From an uncultured Alteromonas sp. (GTDB taxonomy: Bacteria > Pseudomonadota > Gammaproteobacteria > Enterobacterales > Alteromonadaceae), in assembly GCF_913058315.1 (NCBI RefSeq), contig NZ_CAJXQY010000030.1, positions 1 to 41,202 of the forward strand: a DNA stretch of 41,202 nucleotides, written 5' to 3'. Shown piece by piece: positions 8,054 to 19,079 of the stretch. Position 1 is the first letter of the stretch, and the number at the start of each line of letters is the position of its first letter. Both the position numbers and the translations under genes were made by a program. Below the pieces are notes generated by a model, which ran no database searches, was not told where the DNA came from, and saw nothing but the letters and a program-made list of their open reading frames with translations.

Positions 8054-8745
8054 ACCGTGCCCCACATATATCCGGAAAGTTGAAAGATTGTCAGTGTGAC
8101 ACCGGCGGTAACCAGTGCCATATTGGCCGCAAAGGCATAGCGCATAAAATGCTGGCTTTTACGTAGCAGGATAATGAACATTAACATGCCAAAAAGAGCA
8201 ATCATCTGGCCCATTTCCACGCCAATGTTAAATGAGATTATGTTGCCTACCAGGCCATCAGCCGACAGAGTGAAGTCCTGCAATTTGGTCGCCAGACCAA
8301 AGCCATGGAACAGCCCGAACACCAGTACTGCAGCCTTGGTATTAATGGAAAATCCACAAAAACGCGGAAAGAAACCAATGTTATCAAGGGCCTTGTAAGC
8401 CACTGATAAACCAATAATGGCATCGATGATATACGCGTTGATATGAATGCCTGACAGCACGCCGAACAACAATGTCACGCTATGACCCAAAGCGAACAAG
8501 GTGACGTAAATTCCCACATCTTTGAGTCTGTAGAGGAAGAAGATGACGCCGAGCAAAAACAATAAGTGATCATAGCCGGTCACCATGTGTTTCGCGCCGA
8601 GATAGATATAAGGAATAATATGCAGTCCTGAGCTGGACTCTAAAAATGCCCTGTCTCCCTCAGCTACGCCATGAGCACTCGCCAGCGGCATCACTAAAAG
8701 TAATGTCATCGCCAGCAAGAGTTGAGTAATCAATCGCATCGTCAT
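8050..8745 (-). CDS. hupE: HupE/UreJ-family metal permease
   Basis: A 231-residue HupE/UreJ-type inner-membrane protein; the family is associated with nickel entry for hydrogenase or urease. It has a cleavable signal peptide ending PLASA, so the mature protein would begin HGVAEGD. The family metal motif H-x5-DH is visible in AKHMVTGYDHLLFLLG, and the later helices carry ALGHSVTLLFG and FGLFHGFGLATKL. About six transmembrane segments follow the signal peptide. It begins 3 nt after the stop of the small periplasmic gene and ends in an ATGA overlap with the anchor-protein gene. No urease or hydrogenase gene is present in the window. In this copper-linked setting the metal might be copper rather than nickel, but that is inference. 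Confidence 0.85.
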   Translation of the reverse strand: MTMRLITQLLLAMTLLLVMPLASAHGVAEGDRAFLESSSGLHIIPYIYLGAKHMVTGYDHLLFLLGVIFFLYRLKDVGIYVTLFALGHSVTLLFGVLSGIHINAYIIDAIIGLSVAYKALDNIGFFPRFCGFSINTKAAVLVFGLFHGFGLATKLQDFTLSADGLVGNIISFNIGVEMGQMIALFGMLMFIILLRKSQHFMRYAFAANMALVTAGVTLTIFQLSGYMWGTV

Positions 8746-8748
8746 GGC

Positions 8749-9126
8749 CTACAGCTTGTATTTACCAACGATTTTTGAAACGCCATCCTGCAGGGTTAAC
8801 ATGGCAAGTACCTGACTAGCCCCCGATAAATTTACCGGCGCACTAAAACGATTGCCTTCTGCAGCGGCTGTTTCAATCATTTCTTTGCGATCCTCGCCTT
8901 TGACTTTCAGACGCAAGCCCAATTCTGCTGCATTGAGTGGTTCGCCGTCATAAAACACCCAAACTGATACTTGATCACCGTCCTGCTTCATCTCAAATGA
9001 ATACTCACCAACGATCTTTACAACGCCGCCATACTGAGGCTCCGTATTGCCGTGAGCCAAGGCCTGAGTTGATACCAACGGGGAAGCTAAGAGTGCTGCT
9101 ATCAGCAACAAGTAATGTTTACGCAT
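8749..9126 (-). CDS. Small periplasmic protein with predicted N-terminal histidine (unknown family)
   Basis: A 125-residue exported protein that heads the cop/hup block. The signal peptide runs MRKHYLLLIAALLASP..QALA and predicts a mature start of HGNTEPQYGGVVKIVG. The remaining 100 residues look like a small beta-sandwich (SFEMKQDGDQVSVWVFYDGEP, RFSAPVNL, VLAMLTLQDG). I do not recognise a named domain. It has a strong AGGAGA ribosome site 7 nt before the ATG, and its stop is 3 nt from the hupE start. Position, export and an N-terminal histidine suggest a metal chaperone or sensor feeding HupE or CopC. That is inferred only from context. Confidence 0.72.
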   Translation of the reverse strand: MRKHYLLLIAALLASPLVSTQALAHGNTEPQYGGVVKIVGEYSFEMKQDGDQVSVWVFYDGEPLNAAELGLRLKVKGEDRKEMIETAAAEGNRFSAPVNLSGASQVLAMLTLQDGVSKIVGKYKL

Positions 9127-9273
9127 AGGAATCTCCTGTTATAAAAATAATACTGAAAGGTAGTGAGCAGAAACGACTCTTTGCCGTTTTATTACTGACA
9201 CAAAGCACCGAATTTTTTCACTTAAAAAACATTTAACGCTGTGACAATTTCTATGAATTTATTGCTACAGCCT

Positions 9274-9296
9274 AAAACCTATTGCCAGTCGGTTTT
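9274..9296. promoter_or_regulatory. BlaI-type candidate operator upstream of the cop/hup block (site 1)
   Basis: AAAACCTA, TTGCCAG, TCGGTTTT: an inverted repeat of 8-bp arms (one mismatched position) with a 7-nt spacer. The same architecture and nearly the same sequence occur at 16446-16468 and 16959-16981, next to and upstream of a blaI gene. Here it lies about 150 nt upstream of the first gene of the cop/hup block, between it and the end of the M56 gene. That is where a repressor would control the block. BlaI/CopY-family binding is inferred from context. Confidence 0.55.
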
Positions 9297-9332
9297 TAAA
9301 GCGCTCCAATCGGCGTTGCGCTTCTTGCATCG

Positions 9333-10289
9333 CTAAAAAGGTAAGATCAGTTCGATATAATGATGAATACTGTCTATAGACAGTAAATTGGTAAACAGCA
9401 CTGCGGCGGCCAGCAGGCTAATGATTACCGGGATCTGAAAATGAAATTTTGCCGGCTCCAGCAACGCATGAACACGTTGACTAACAAAGTCTTCGCCAAA
9501 TGAAAAAGCGAAGGGAACTGGGCAATTTTGCGCGGATTTCCGGTAAGCAACCAACGCAGAAGCTACAGTCAGAGCGCCAACTTTCTCTGCGGCCTGACTA
9601 TCTGCCCGCAGCTCTGTCGCGAGCTCAAAAGCTTGTCGTAATTGCCGCCGTATGGCCCGCGGATAATAAGCGCTAACAATGCTAAACAACCACTTCTGTA
9701 ACGGATCAAAATAGCGTTTATGCCCGGCTTCATGTGCAAGAATGCAAGCAAGCTCATCGCGTGTAACACGCTCTGTCAGACCAGTAGACAGGTAAACCAT
9801 TGGTCGCAACATGCCCGCAGTAAATGCCAGCGGAATGGAAGTCTCAAGCAAAATATAATTATTACCATTAAGTTGAGCAGCATTGGCGTCAGCCATCAGG
9901 CTAACACTTTGCAAACTCTGCTTATGCTGATTCAATAAGCGAATGTGGCGAAGCAAAATCCAGACTGTCGCAACAGCCCAAATCACCAGTAAACTGCCAT
10001 GCCAGGACAACCACTCAAATTCAAACAGGTGATGCCAGTGAATAAACATCTCCAGCGGTGGCCACATTACGTCAGTAAAGGCATAAAGCATAAATGCCCC
10101 ACTGCAAAGCGCCCCTACGAGCACAGGTAATAACACCCAGGAGGTTAACAATGCTTTTTGCCAACCGGCAGGAAGTAGCGAAACCTTGCGCACTAAAAAA
10201 CCACTGACTAAAAGTTGCAGTAAGAGTGCAAACCAGGCACTCACCACCGCCAGGCTCAGTACATTGAGGAAAATGGCTGTATCAAACAT
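9333..10289 (-). CDS. M56 (BlaR1-type) membrane metallopeptidase without a sensor domain
   Basis: A 318-residue inner-membrane zinc peptidase of the M56 family. Three hydrophobic segments lie in the first 110 residues. The catalytic LACILAHEAGHKRYFDP follows, with HExxH at 186-190 and a downstream ELATELRADSQAAE segment as third-ligand region. One more hydrophobic segment lies near the C-terminus (FQIPVIISLLAAAVLFTNLL). BlaR1/MecR1 proteins are nearly twice as long and carry an extracellular penicillin-binding domain after this last helix; here the protein ends there. It starts 1 nt after the blaI1 stop, with AAGGAG inside the end of blaI1, so the two are coupled. Its likely job is to cut or inactivate the paired BlaI repressor in response to a signal sensed by itself or a partner. 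Confidence 0.88.
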   Translation of the reverse strand: MFDTAIFLNVLSLAVVSAWFALLLQLLVSGFLVRKVSLLPAGWQKALLTSWVLLPVLVGALCSGAFMLYAFTDVMWPPLEMFIHWHHLFEFEWLSWHGSLLVIWAVATVWILLRHIRLLNQHKQSLQSVSLMADANAAQLNGNNYILLETSIPLAFTAGMLRPMVYLSTGLTERVTRDELACILAHEAGHKRYFDPLQKWLFSIVSAYYPRAIRRQLRQAFELATELRADSQAAEKVGALTVASALVAYRKSAQNCPVPFAFSFGEDFVSQRVHALLEPAKFHFQIPVIISLLAAAVLFTNLLSIDSIHHYIELILPF

Positions 10290-10290
10290 T

Positions 10291-10680
10291 TCAGCGCTCC
10301 TTATTCAGTCGCAGCCGTTCACGCTGCGCCTGAATCATTGACTCCAGAGCATCAAGCTCCTGTGCTTCAAATTGTCCTGAATAAGATTGGAATGCGTTAA
10401 TAAACACATTCTCATCATTGGCGGTAAAATCTCGCGTAACACTATCAATAAGCCTCGCGATTAATCCTTCCCGCTCTACCCGTGGCGAATAAAAATAGGC
10501 ATGTCCCTGCTTGGTTCGATCGAGTAATTGTTTTTTATAGAGACGATCCAACGTGGTCTGGATGGTATTGAGGTTGCCACCTTCATGACGGGTGAGGGCA
10601 GCAAATACTGTTTTGACATCGGCTGGCGACCGTTGCCATAAATAATTCAGTACTTTTTTCTCTAATTCCCCTAACACCAT
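10291..10680 (-). CDS. BlaI/MecI/CopY-family repressor 1
   Basis: A 129-residue winged-helix repressor of the BlaI/MecI/CopY family. Recognisable features are LGELEKKVLNYLWQRSPADVKTVFAAL at the N-terminus, GGNLNTIQTTLDRLYKKQLLDRTKQGHAYFYSP as recognition helix and wing, and a C-terminal dimerisation region of about 50 residues. I chose the ATG at 10680; a TTG precedes it directly, and AAAGGAAA lies upstream. It pairs with the M56 peptidase in a two-gene unit placed between the RND operon and the cop/hup block. It is about as long as repressor 2 (16534-16914) and similar in sequence. No copy of the AAAACCGA-type repeat was found directly upstream of it. Confidence 0.92.
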   Translation of the reverse strand: MVLGELEKKVLNYLWQRSPADVKTVFAALTRHEGGNLNTIQTTLDRLYKKQLLDRTKQGHAYFYSPRVEREGLIARLIDSVTRDFTANDENVFINAFQSYSGQFEAQELDALESMIQAQRERLRLNKER

Positions 10681-10737
10681 CAAACGTTTCCTTTAAGTTC
10701 ATATCTAGTCTTGCATAACCACGGCAAAGTGAATGGC

Positions 10738-10765
10738 TTTTATGCACCTGGTTTGAAGCATAAAA
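10738..10765. terminator. Possible terminator hairpin after the RND gene
   Basis: TTTTATGC, 12 nt, GCATAAAA: an 8-bp perfect inverted repeat in the 150-nt gap between the RND pump stop (10831) and blaI1. It is AT-rich with a long loop and no clear U-run beyond it, so termination would be weak. It could alternatively be a regulatory site for blaI1. Nothing else was recognised in this gap. Confidence 0.3.
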
Positions 10766-10830
10766 TGCTGTTAGCCATTTAGCCCTGCCATTTCCTACTG
10801 TGAAGTGGACAGGTTAACGACCTTCATCAA

Positions 10831-15216
<4,386 letters not shown>

Positions 15217-15220
<4 letters not shown>

Positions 15221-16500
15221 TGCGAAAGCGAAGTGCCGGTAAGGCGCTGAATTTCGATGTGTTGCAGGTGCAAGCTAAGGTAAGCGTCGAGCAGCTGTGA
15301 TTGTGCGCCTAGCAACTCGCGACGCAATTCACTCCACTGGCTGTAACTTAACTGACCTTTTTCAAAAGCCTGTCTGGCTTCTTGTAACGCAGACTCAAGA
15401 GTCGGCACAATGTGATTGTCGACGGTTTGAATAACGTGATAAGAATGCTTCATCTCGTGCAATAAAACGTAGAGTTGCGCATCGAGTTGCTGCAGCAGAG
15501 CGGTTTGCTGACTGTCGAGTACAGCCTGTTTAGCTTGTAAAGCTGCCACGGTACCTGCGTTATAATCCTTGCTCCCCCAGGGAATCGAAACTTCGGCGAC
15601 AAAACCAAAATCATCGGAGGCTTCATAGCGTCTTAGCCCGGCAGAGAACTGCCATTGAGGGTGTGCCTCAATTCTGGCTTTTTCTATTTGTGACTGTGCA
15701 ATGCGCTGAGCAGATGCGAACCGCTGTACACCGGGATTTTCAGTTAGTCTTTTAACATAGTCCCGGGTGGCCGGTATCGGGGGTAAATCGAGTAAATTAC
15801 CGGTTAAGGTAAAGTCGGTATCGGGCTGCCCCCAAAGCGCGCTTAGCTGGTACTTAGACGCCTTGATATCGTGCTCTGAATCCTCGACAGCGAGCTCCCG
15901 CCTAAGTAATTCGGCTTCGGCCAGTTTTCGTTCAATCACCGAGCTTTTCCCTGCAGCAAGGCGCTCATCAATTGCCTTAATGACCTCCTTTGCTTGTTTT
16001 ACGGCCAGCTTATTTAAGGTTAGCCGCTCCATTTTGACCAGAACCTCGATAAACTGCCGAGCCGCTACTGCCGACAAATCCAGCGCTTTGATTTCCTGAT
16101 CGAGCAAAAGCTTACCTGACTCACTTTGTATGGCGTAAACACGACTTTTAATCTGCTCATGTTCCAGTATCCATGAATACGTCAGCGTGGTCTGCGTACT
16201 TTTTAACGCGCTGTAATTGCCCGTCCCCAGAGCATCTTCGACCGTCAGGCCGATTTGCGGACGCTGTGCTGTGGCGGCCTGTTTCAAGCGCCCTTCTAAC
16301 ACGGCCTTCTGTTCAACGAACACCTGCAGGGCCGGATGATTATTCAATGTCAGGCTCACAACATCGCTCATTGATAGCGTTATTGGTGCTGGCGTTTTTT
16401 CAGCGAATACCGACAGGCTTAACAGGCACGCGACGAGCCCAACAAAAAACCGACCAGCAATCGGTTTTTTAACTACTATTACTTTGAGGTTTCTCTTCAT
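15217..16500 (-). CDS. TolC-family outer-membrane efflux protein, CzcC/CusC-like
   Basis: A 427-residue outer-membrane channel protein of the OEP/TolC family. The signal peptide ends SVFA (mature EKTPAPITLS), followed by two long helical repeats. The first runs from DVVSLTLNNHPALQVF with an AEAELLRRELA-type coiled coil. The second runs from PGVQRFASAQRIAQSQIEKARIEAHPQWQFSAGLR to the end. I chose the ATG at 16500; a GTG lies just upstream. It is the first structural gene of the pump operon, 33 nt after blaI2, and overlaps the adaptor start. An operator-like repeat (16444-16470) is embedded in its signal-peptide codons. Confidence 0.9.
16444..16470. promoter_or_regulatory. BlaI-type candidate operator inside the tolC start (site 2)
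   Basis: AAAAAACCGA, CCAGCAA, TCGGTTTTTT is a perfect 10-bp inverted repeat with a 7-nt spacer, starting about 30 nt inside the TolC-like coding sequence. It matches the repeats at 9274 and 16958 in both arms and spacing. It could serve as an auxiliary or roadblock operator. The sequence also encodes the basic signal-peptide region (KKPIAGRFF), so chance is possible but unlikely given three matching sites. Confidence 0.45.
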
Positions 16501-16533
16501 CACATACCTATCTGACTGGGGATTACCCCGCTG

Positions 16534-16914
16534 TTATTGGCTTTTCCGCAATGCTCGCTGCTGTTCTATCAGCCGCTCCAGCGCATCTAACTCACTCTCG
16601 TCCATACGGCTGGAGACTGAACTGAATGCGGCCAGCAGACTACTTTCACCCTTTTCAACAAAGTCATTAGTAACGGTTTCGATAAGCTGACTTATCAGGC
16701 CCTCTTTATCCACCTTGGCCTGATATAAAAAGGCGTGTCCTAGCTTTCTGCGGGTGAGTAATCCTTTTCTAAATAACCGCTCTACTGCGCTTTGCACGGT
16801 ATTCAGCGAGCTTTGCCGTTTCTGACTCATCGCTTGGTGGACTTGTTTTACATCCGCCTCCGCATTTTTCCACAGATACTTCAAAACCTGTTTTTCTAAT
16901 TCACCAAGTTGCAT
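16534..16914 (-). CDS. BlaI/MecI/CopY-family repressor 2
   Basis: A 126-residue winged-helix repressor, similar in length and pattern to repressor 1 (10291-10680). It has MQLGELEKQVLKYLWKNAEADVKQVHQAM, then SSLNTVQSAVERLFRKGLLTRRKLGHAFLY as helix-turn-helix and wing, and a C-terminal region FVEKGESSLLAAFSSVSSRMDESELDALERLI resembling the FNANDENVF..ELDALESMI end of repressor 1. No M56 partner adjoins it. It heads the tripartite pump operon, with 33 nt to tolC. A perfect AAAAACCGA/TCGGTTTTT repeat sits 44 nt upstream of its start, suggesting autoregulation. A consensus ribosome site is not obvious. Confidence 0.9.
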   Translation of the reverse strand: MQLGELEKQVLKYLWKNAEADVKQVHQAMSQKRQSSLNTVQSAVERLFRKGLLTRRKLGHAFLYQAKVDKEGLISQLIETVTNDFVEKGESSLLAAFSSVSSRMDESELDALERLIEQQRALRKSQ

Positions 16915-16957
16915 AGTGTGGTACCGGTTCAGACAATTTCTGTTATCGTCGCAAAAT

Positions 16958-16982
16958 AAAAACCGACAGACAATCGGTTTTT
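16958..16982. promoter_or_regulatory. BlaI-type candidate operator upstream of blaI2 (site 3)
   Basis: AAAAACCGA, CAGACAA, TCGGTTTTT is a perfect 9-bp inverted repeat with a 7-nt spacer, 44 nt before the blaI2 start codon, in the expected promoter region of the pump operon. The same motif occurs at 9274 and 16444. This is the best placed of the three sites for negative autoregulation. Confidence 0.6.
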
Positions 16983-17015
16983 ACACTGACAAAGATGGCA
17001 ATGACGATAGTGTAA
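16981..17015. promoter_or_regulatory. Long-spaced inverted repeat next to site 3
   Basis: TTACACT and AGTGTAA form a perfect 7-bp inverted repeat separated by 21 nt, directly abutting operator-like site 3 on its promoter-distal side. It could be two half-sites of a second regulator, or the -35 region flank (TTGTCA reads on the - strand inside it). Function unknown. Confidence 0.25.
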
Positions 17016-17070
17016 GTCGTTTTTAACAGCAGATTTGTTTATTTAGTGATGTGTTTGCAAAACATAAAGC

Positions 17071-17098
17071 CATAAATGCGCCATTTAGCGCATTTATG
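17071..17098 (-). terminator. Terminator hairpin after the lipoprotein trio
   Basis: CATAAATGCGC, CATTTA, GCGCATTTATG is a perfect 11-bp inverted repeat with a 6-nt loop, 24 nt downstream of the DUF799 stop. On the - strand it is followed by GGCTTTATGTTTTG, a broken U-rich tail. It most likely ends the csgG-DUF4810-DUF799 transcript. Confidence 0.6.
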
Positions 17099-17121
17099 CT
17101 TAGCTATTTCTGTGCACTGGA

Positions 17122-17790
17122 TTAGTTGCCCTGCGCCGGCATTTGCTCTCTTACAGCGCGCGGGCCTGGCAGTAATCCGTTATGAGCATGAGTAGACAAT
17201 AAACGGGCAGCCGTGATCCCTGCTACATCAAAGCCACGGTCGGTCACGGTTTCGATGATCTGAGTTAGCGCCGCTTCAACCAGCATACCCAGTAAGCCGT
17301 TACTGTTTGCGCCACGACCTTCACCGCTGGACGCACTAGCAGCGCCCTGCCACAACAGCTGCCCGGTACGCAAATCCACCAGCTTTGCTTGCGCCGACAC
17401 GATAGTGTCACTGGCCAGCACCGCATAGGAAGTGCCGTAGTCGCGGATGGTGATATACAGGCCGGCATCAGCACCAAATATCTCATGCAACTTTTGATAG
17501 TCGATAGCCTGGGCGTCTTCGGCAACGGTCATACCGTTGGCAATAAAGGTTTGATTGACCACCGCCACCGGAAACACGTAATAACCGGCCTCTGCGATGG
17601 GCTTCGCTATTTGCGCCATCACGCCGTAAGGCGCCATTACCTCAGGGGTAAGATTTACCGGTGGCATCACCAGTATAGAGGCTGGCGCAGCGGCACGAAA
17701 AGCCGTGTAATCGTAGTTGGCCTGGCGTGTTGCCTGGCAACCACTGAGTAAAGTGACAGCCGTTACAACCATTAATAATAGCCGACTCAT
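17122..17790 (-). CDS. DUF799 (GNA1162-like) lipoprotein
   Basis: A 222-residue lipoprotein of the DUF799/GNA1162 family. The signal peptide carries the lipobox LLSGC (Cys about residue 18). The mature region has the ASILVMPPVNLTPEVMAPYGV opening typical of the family and an alpha/beta domain with GADAGLYITIRDYGTSY and LVDLRTGQLLWQG. It is the third member of a conserved trio with CsgG and DUF4810 lipoproteins, found together in many proteobacteria. The trio probably forms an outer-membrane-associated complex of unknown cargo. The ATG at 17790 overlaps the preceding stop as TGATG; a GTG just upstream is less likely. A hairpin follows the gene. Confidence 0.85.
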   Translation of the reverse strand: MSRLLLMVVTAVTLLSGCQATRQANYDYTAFRAAAPASILVMPPVNLTPEVMAPYGVMAQIAKPIAEAGYYVFPVAVVNQTFIANGMTVAEDAQAIDYQKLHEIFGADAGLYITIRDYGTSYAVLASDTIVSAQAKLVDLRTGQLLWQGAASASSGEGRGANSNGLLGMLVEAALTQIIETVTDRGFDVAGITAARLLSTHAHNGLLPGPRAVREQMPAQGN

Positions 17791-18140
17791 CACTTCACTT
17801 CCTTTTGGTTAGCCAGCAGAAAATCAATATACCCGGTGGACTCTGGGAATAATTGCTTTTCGGTTTCAAAGTGAATCCCGCCATTAACGCCATCACCCTG
17901 TTCAAAATACAACATGCCAAGATGAGCGTGTATCCCCGGCGCGACCGGGCGTCCGGCATTAGCCGCCTGTTCAATGATAATTTCCAACGCATTGATTTGC
18001 TCATCGATGGTGGTCTCATCATTTTTGAAATAGTGATAAACCGTGGTCTGATAACCGCCATAATAATACATTGGCTTCGATGAGGACTGACACCCTGCCA
18101 GTCCGATAAGGGCAACAACTATCAACCATACCCGTATCAT
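17790..18140 (-). CDS. DUF4810 lipoprotein
   Basis: A 116-residue lipoprotein of the DUF4810 family. The signal peptide ends in lipobox LAGC (Cys 17). The mature protein opens SSSKPMYYYGGYQTTVYHYFK, the YxWGxY-like start of the family. A short helical repeat region follows (AHLGMLYFEQGDGVNGGIHFETEKQLFPES), resembling one TPR-like unit. AGGAG inside the end of csgG acts as its ribosome site (7-nt gap), and its stop overlaps the DUF799 start. It is the middle member of the trio; the molecular role is unknown. Confidence 0.84.
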   Translation of the reverse strand: MIRVWLIVVALIGLAGCQSSSKPMYYYGGYQTTVYHYFKNDETTIDEQINALEIIIEQAANAGRPVAPGIHAHLGMLYFEQGDGVNGGIHFETEKQLFPESTGYIDFLLANQKEVK

Positions 18141-18147
18141 TTAGCAA

Positions 18148-18834
18148 CTACTCCTGAGGTTTGAACTGGCCGCTTTCAATCCCTTTCACCAGATTGTTAA
18201 TGGCTTCGCGAATAGACAGTTCAAGGACTTTGCCATTAAGCGTAGCGTCGTAACCAGCTGTACTGCCAAACCCCACCACTTCACGCTCGGATAAGCTGTA
18301 TTCCCCGGCACCGCTAACCGAGTAAACGACCTCGGTGGACTGTGTATCAACAATATTAAGGGTAACGCGGGAGTAAGCGATTTGTGATTTACCTTTGCCT
18401 AACAGGCCAAATAACTGTCGGTCACCTTCGGTTTTACGGCCAAACTCCGTTACATCTCCAGTGATCAGATAACGCCCCCCGGCAATCGTTTGTTCTTTAC
18501 CGGCATAGTGGGTTTCTTCAGACAGCATTTGCATGTTGTCCCGATCCAATACCGCGAAGCGGTTGGTTTGCTGAAGGTGACTAATCAGAATGGTTTTTGC
18601 CTGGGAGCCAAGACGGTCGGTTCCGTTAGAAAAAATGCCGTTTTGAAAACTCGAACGGTTTACAAATTTACCCACCACCACTCTGCTTTTTACGCCGCTG
18701 TAGGCGGTGTTATAGGACTCAACTTTCTGAGACACTATAACGCGGGAAGATTGCTGAGTGGCACAACCAGAGAGCAACAGCATCGTGGCAGTTAAACCGA
18801 CCACTAAAGACTTGCCAAACACGTTCATTTTCAT
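18148..18834 (-). CDS. CsgG/HfaB-family outer-membrane lipoprotein
   Basis: A 228-residue CsgG-family protein. Start ATG at 18834 has TAAGGATA upstream; the signal peptide carries lipobox LLSGC, then ATQQSSRVIVSQ. The CsgG domain shows the typical RVVVGKFVNRSSF, QAKTILISHLQQTNRFAVLDRDNM, YLITGDVTEFGRKTEG and REAINNLVKGIESGQF segments. CsgG secretes curli subunits through a nonameric pore. Here there are no curli genes, and the neighbours are DUF4810 and DUF799 lipoproteins, so the cargo is unknown. It is transcribed divergently from the cti gene, and the operon promoter should lie in 18835-19000. Confidence 0.88.
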   Translation of the reverse strand: MKMNVFGKSLVVGLTATMLLLSGCATQQSSRVIVSQKVESYNTAYSGVKSRVVVGKFVNRSSFQNGIFSNGTDRLGSQAKTILISHLQQTNRFAVLDRDNMQMLSEETHYAGKEQTIAGGRYLITGDVTEFGRKTEGDRQLFGLLGKGKSQIAYSRVTLNIVDTQSTEVVYSVSGAGEYSLSEREVVGFGSTAGYDATLNGKVLELSIREAINNLVKGIESGQFKPQE

Positions 18835-19019
18835 TTTCGTATCCTTAAAAGCGTACACAAGAACAGGGCGAAAACCTGATTTTACTGCCCGGACTGTTAA
18901 GCGCATAGGGCAACCGGCAGAGCCGGCAGCGTAATGAGGTCGTAACCACAAATCAACTGAAAAAGTGTAAATAAACACATCTCAACTCCCGCTCAACCTG
19001 CAAATGCAAGTAGCGCGGG

Positions 19020-19025
19020 TATAAT
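19020..19025 (+). promoter_or_regulatory. Possible -10 box of the cti promoter
   Basis: A consensus TATAAT preceded by CGCGGG lies 55 nt before the cti start in the csgG-cti divergent region. The best -35 candidate, CTGCAA at 16 nt, is poor, so the promoter may need an activator. The 245-nt intergenic region holds no gene I recognise. Confidence 0.35.
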
Positions 19026-19079
19026 GCCTTAAAACCAGTTACCATTTGTGCGGTAATAAAACGTAGTGAGATACTTTGC

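Noticed and set aside
8050-9126. Nickel uptake for urease or hydrogenase as the role of the hupE block
   Set aside because: HupE/UreJ and DUF4198 suggest nickel, but no urease or hydrogenase gene is present and the block continues into copC and copD. I therefore left the metal open.
9265-9330. A 21-codon frame on the - strand (MQEAQRRLERFK...) just after the M56 gene, across operator-like site 1
   Set aside because: It has no ribosome site and overlaps the putative operator; too short to support as a gene.
9333-10680. A beta-lactamase regulatory system (BlaR1-BlaI)
   Set aside because: The M56 protein has no penicillin-binding sensor domain and there is no beta-lactamase gene in the window; the neighbours are metal genes.
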